From Lichtheimia corymbifera B2541 (Eukaryota; Mucoromycota; Mucoromycetes; Mucorales; Lichtheimiaceae), in the NCBI GenBank assembly GCA_000697475.1, contig JNEU01001110.1:1-64000 (forward strand): a DNA stretch of 64,000 nt. The letters are read 5' to 3'. How positions within the stretch are numbered: the first letter of the stretch is position 1; each line of letters starts with the position of its first letter. Positions 60,976 through 64,000 of the stretch are shown piece by piece. The position numbers and the translations under genes were made by a program. Below the pieces are notes generated by a model that saw only the letters and a program-made list of their open reading frames with translations, ran no database searches and had not been told where the DNA came from.

Positions 60976-63900
60976 AAATGTGATGCTATATGGAGAGTGG
61001 TGTTTGTTCATTGTCAAGTAGATTGACCCTGATAGAGCCGAAGACGCAGACGGACTCCTTTGTGCAACACAGCTCATTTGCATGATACTTCACAATGAAC
61101 AAAGACCACTTGTCATATAGCATCGCGCTTACGGCATATGTAAAACATAAAGGTGCCTGTATCTCTAAACTTTACAATGAAACGTGGGGTCCTCAATCGA
61201 ACAAAGTTGCTCGGCTGGGTCAAGCGCACCTTGGGTGCAAGTTTCACGATCGTCGTGGCCATTCTCAGATTTACCCAATGTCACCACCAGCCAAAGTTGA
61301 AAAAAAAAATTCAAGAGGTCGACCCACGATCCACTTTGGCTGGTGGTGACATTGCGAAATCTAGGATCGGCGCGGTTGATCGTGAAACTTGCATCCAAGG
61401 TGCGCTTCACCCCGACGAGCAATATTGTTCGATTGAAGACCCCACATTTCATTGTAGCTTTTTTAGTTATGGATATCTTTATGTTTTTACATATGCTATA
61501 AGCGTAATGCTATATGGTAAGTGGTGTTTGTTCATTGTCAAGTAGCTTGACTCTGATAGAGCAGAAGATACGCAGGGACGTGCTTGTGCAACACAGCTCA
61601 TTTGCATGATACTTCGCAATGAATAACACCACTTGCCACATAGCATCACGGTTCCAGCATATGTAAAAGCATAAATGTGCCTGCAGCTAGAATTGGCAAG
61701 CTTTATCATGAAACATGATTGACGAGGTGCGCTCCACCCAGCCGAGCAACATCGTTCTATGAAAGATCCCATGTTTCATTGTAAAGTTCTGAGATAAATG
61801 CACTTTCTCGTTTTTACATATTGCTGAAAGCATGATGTTATATGACAAGTGGCGTTTGTTCATTGTCAAGTAGCTTGACTCTGATAGAGCAGAAGGTGCG
61901 CAGGGGTGTGCTTGTGCAACACAGCTCATTTGCATGATACTTCACAATGAACAAACACCACTTGCCATATAGCATCATGCTTCCACCATATGCAAAATCG
62001 TAAATGTGCCTGCATCGAGGATCGGCAAGCTTGATCGTGAAACCTCGATTGAAAATGGGCGCTCAACCACGATGAGCAATATTATTCTATGAAAGATTCC
62101 ATGTTTCATTGTAAAGTTTTGAGATAAATGCACTTTTTCGTTTTTACATATGCTGAAACCATGATGCTATATGACAAGTGATGTTTGTTCATTGTGAAAT
62201 ATCATGCAAATGAGCTGTGTTATACAAGCACGTCCCTGCGTATCTTCTGCTCTATCAAGGTCAAACTACGTCACAATGAACAAACACCACTTGTCATATA
62301 GCATCATGCTTTTCAGCATATATAAAAGCAGAAAGTTCATTTATCTCTAAACTTTACAATGAAACATGGGTTCTTTCATAGAACAATATTGCTCGTCGTG
62401 GTTGAGCGCACCTTGTCAATCATGTTTCCCCGATCAAGCTTGCCAATTCTAGATACAGGCAGTTTTACGTTTTTACATATGCTGAAACCGTGATGCTGTC
62501 TGTTAGTGGTGTTATTCATTGCGAAGTATCATGCAAATGAGCTGTGTTGCACAAGCACGTCCCTGCGTATCTTCTGCTCTATCAGAGTCAAGCTACTTGA
62601 CAATGAACAAACACCACTTACCATATAGCATTACGCTTATAGCATATGTAAAAACATAAAGATATCCATAACTAAAAAAGCTACAATGAAATGTGGGGTC
62701 TTCAATCGAACAATATTGCTCGTCGGGGTGAAGCGCACCTTGGATGCAAGTTTCACGATCAACCGCGCCGATCCTAGATTTCGCAATGTCACCACCAGCC
62801 AAAGTGGATCGTGGGTCGACCTCTTGAATTTTTTTTTTCAACTTTGGCTGGTGGTGACATTGCGAAATCTAGAATCGACGAGGTTGATCGTGAAACTTGC
62901 ACCCAAGGTGCGCTACACCCAGGCGAGCAAATTTGCTCTATGAAAGAGCCCACGTTTCATTGTAAAGTTTAGAGATACAGGCACCTTTATGTTTTACATA
63001 TGCCGTAAGCGCGATGCTATATGACAAGTGGTCTTTGTTCATTGTGAAGTATCATGCAAATGAGCTGTGTTGCACAAAGGAGTCCGTCTGCATCTTCGGC
63101 TCTATCAGGGTCAAGCTACTTGACAATGAACAAACACCACTTGTCATATAGCATCACGCTTACATCATATGTAAAACATAAAAGTGCCTGTATCTCTAAA
63201 GTTTACAATGAAACATGGGCTCTTCAATCGAACAAAGTTGCTCGTCCGGGTGAAGCGCACCTTGGGTGCAAGTTTCACAATCAACGTTGACGATTCTAGA
63301 TTTCGCAATGTCACCACCAGCCTCATCGAAAAAAATTCTAGAGGTTGACCTCAAGTTCAACTTTGGCTGGTGGTGACATTGGGTGAATCTGAGAATGGCC
63401 AAGACGATCGTGAAACTTGCACCCAAGGTGCGCTTGACCCAGCCGAGCAACTTTGTTCGATTGAGGACCCCACGTTTCATTGTAAAGTTTAGAGATACAG
63501 GCACCTTTATGTTTTACATATGCCGTAAGCGCGATGCTATATGACAAGTGGTCTTTGTTCATTGTCAAGTAGTTTGACCCTGATAGAGCGGAAGACGCAG
63601 ACGGACTTCTTTGTGCAACACAGCTCATTTGCATGATACTTCACAATGAACAAAGACCGCTTGTCATATAGCATCGCGCTTACGGCATATGTAAAACATA
63701 AAGGTGCCTGTATATCTAAACTTTACAATGAAACGTGGGGTCCTCAATCGAACAAAGTTGCTCGGCTGGGTCAAGCGCACCTTGGGTGCAAGTTTCACGA
63801 TCGTCGTGGCCATTCTCAGATTTACCCAATGTCACCACCAGCCAAAGTTGAAAAAAATTCAAGAGGTCGACCCACGATCCACTTTGGCTGGTGGTGACAT

Positions 63901-64000
63901 TGCGAAATCTAGGATCGACGAGCCTGATCGTGAAACTTGCACCCAAGGTGCGCTTCAGCCCGACGAGCAACTTTGTTCGATTGAAGACCCCACGTTTCAT
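60930..64000. repeat. Array of alternating inverted repeats
   Basis: The array is built from one unit appearing in both orientations in turn. Two kinds of symmetry centre alternate. One is the pair GTCACCACCAGCCAAAG / CTTTGGCTGGTGGTGAC (centres near 61315, 62825, 63345, 63865). The other is a joint with an ATTTGCATGATACTTC-like core flanked by CAATGAACAAA and its complement (near 61075, 61600, 61930, 62210, 62530, 63055, 63630). Segments 61300-61640 and 62510-62850 are perfect inverted copies around a centre near 62075. 61095-61375 recurs directly at 63641-63915. Each unit carries the same 'GAAACTTGCACCCAAGGTGC' core found in copies A-C. The array runs past the window end. Frames inside it are by-products of the repeats. 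Confidence 0.9.

Noticed and set aside
61095..63897. Open frames repeated within the array (similar 80-100 aa proteins on both strands)
   Set aside because: The frames follow from near-identical DNA units in both orientations. In copies A-C the matching frame is broken by stops or shifts (for example near 54960), so there is no sign of selection for protein.

Overview
The window looks like nuclear DNA of an early-diverging filamentous fungus, most likely a member of the Mucorales. That placement is an inference from gene architecture and content, not from a search. It shows many short spliceosomal introns (about 50-80 nt, GT-AG plus two clear GC-AG), compact intergenic spaces, a RIC8/synembryn gene, a Ran1-like kinase and several F-box proteins. 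No bacterial operons, CRISPR arrays or plasmid features are present.

Layout. 1-2.0 kb is a dispersed repeat (copy A). 3.0-54.2 kb is a gene-rich block of about 24 recognisable genes, most of them spliced: RPT3 and SEM1 (two subunits of the 19S proteasome lid/base, side by side), alpha-MPP, a class I histone deacetylase, a Ran1-like kinase, an HPGD-like short-chain dehydrogenase, an F-box/WD40 protein, a myotubularin phosphatase, eS21, mS35, a DHA1 drug transporter, a small hypothetical protein, a zeta-crystallin-type oxidoreductase, RIC8, an 81-aa protein, DPH4, a C2H2 factor, an M1 aminopeptidase, the 51-kDa subunit of complex I, a WWE-domain protein, threonine synthase, a LEA2-type membrane protein, a divergent Sey1-like GTPase and an F-box protein. 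54.4-56.45 kb is an inverted copy of the left repeat (copy B). 59.1-60.95 kb is a third copy (copy C). 60.9-64 kb is an array of alternating inverted repeats that runs off the window.

Most coding models were rebuilt by hand. Exon phases, conserved family motifs and splice consensus agree in nearly every gene, and each spliced total is a multiple of three. Most genes are housekeeping: proteasome, mitochondrial import, translation and complex I, chromatin, phosphoinositide turnover, G-protein chaperoning, diphthamide and threonine synthesis. They do not form one pathway. Two local themes exist: the RPT3/SEM1 pair, and SEM1/alpha-MPP sharing a 189-bp divergent promoter.

The most unusual points are: (1) a family of about 80-bp modules that builds both the dispersed 2-kb repeats and the terminal palindromic array, with the inverted copies A and B bracketing the gene block; (2) a 3-nt microexon in the complex I gene and an 18-nt microexon in the dehydrogenase gene; (3) GC-AG introns in the deacetylase and LEA2 genes, the first of which decides whether the protein has its acidic tail; (4) a Sey1-like GTPase that appears to lack the membrane anchor of its family.
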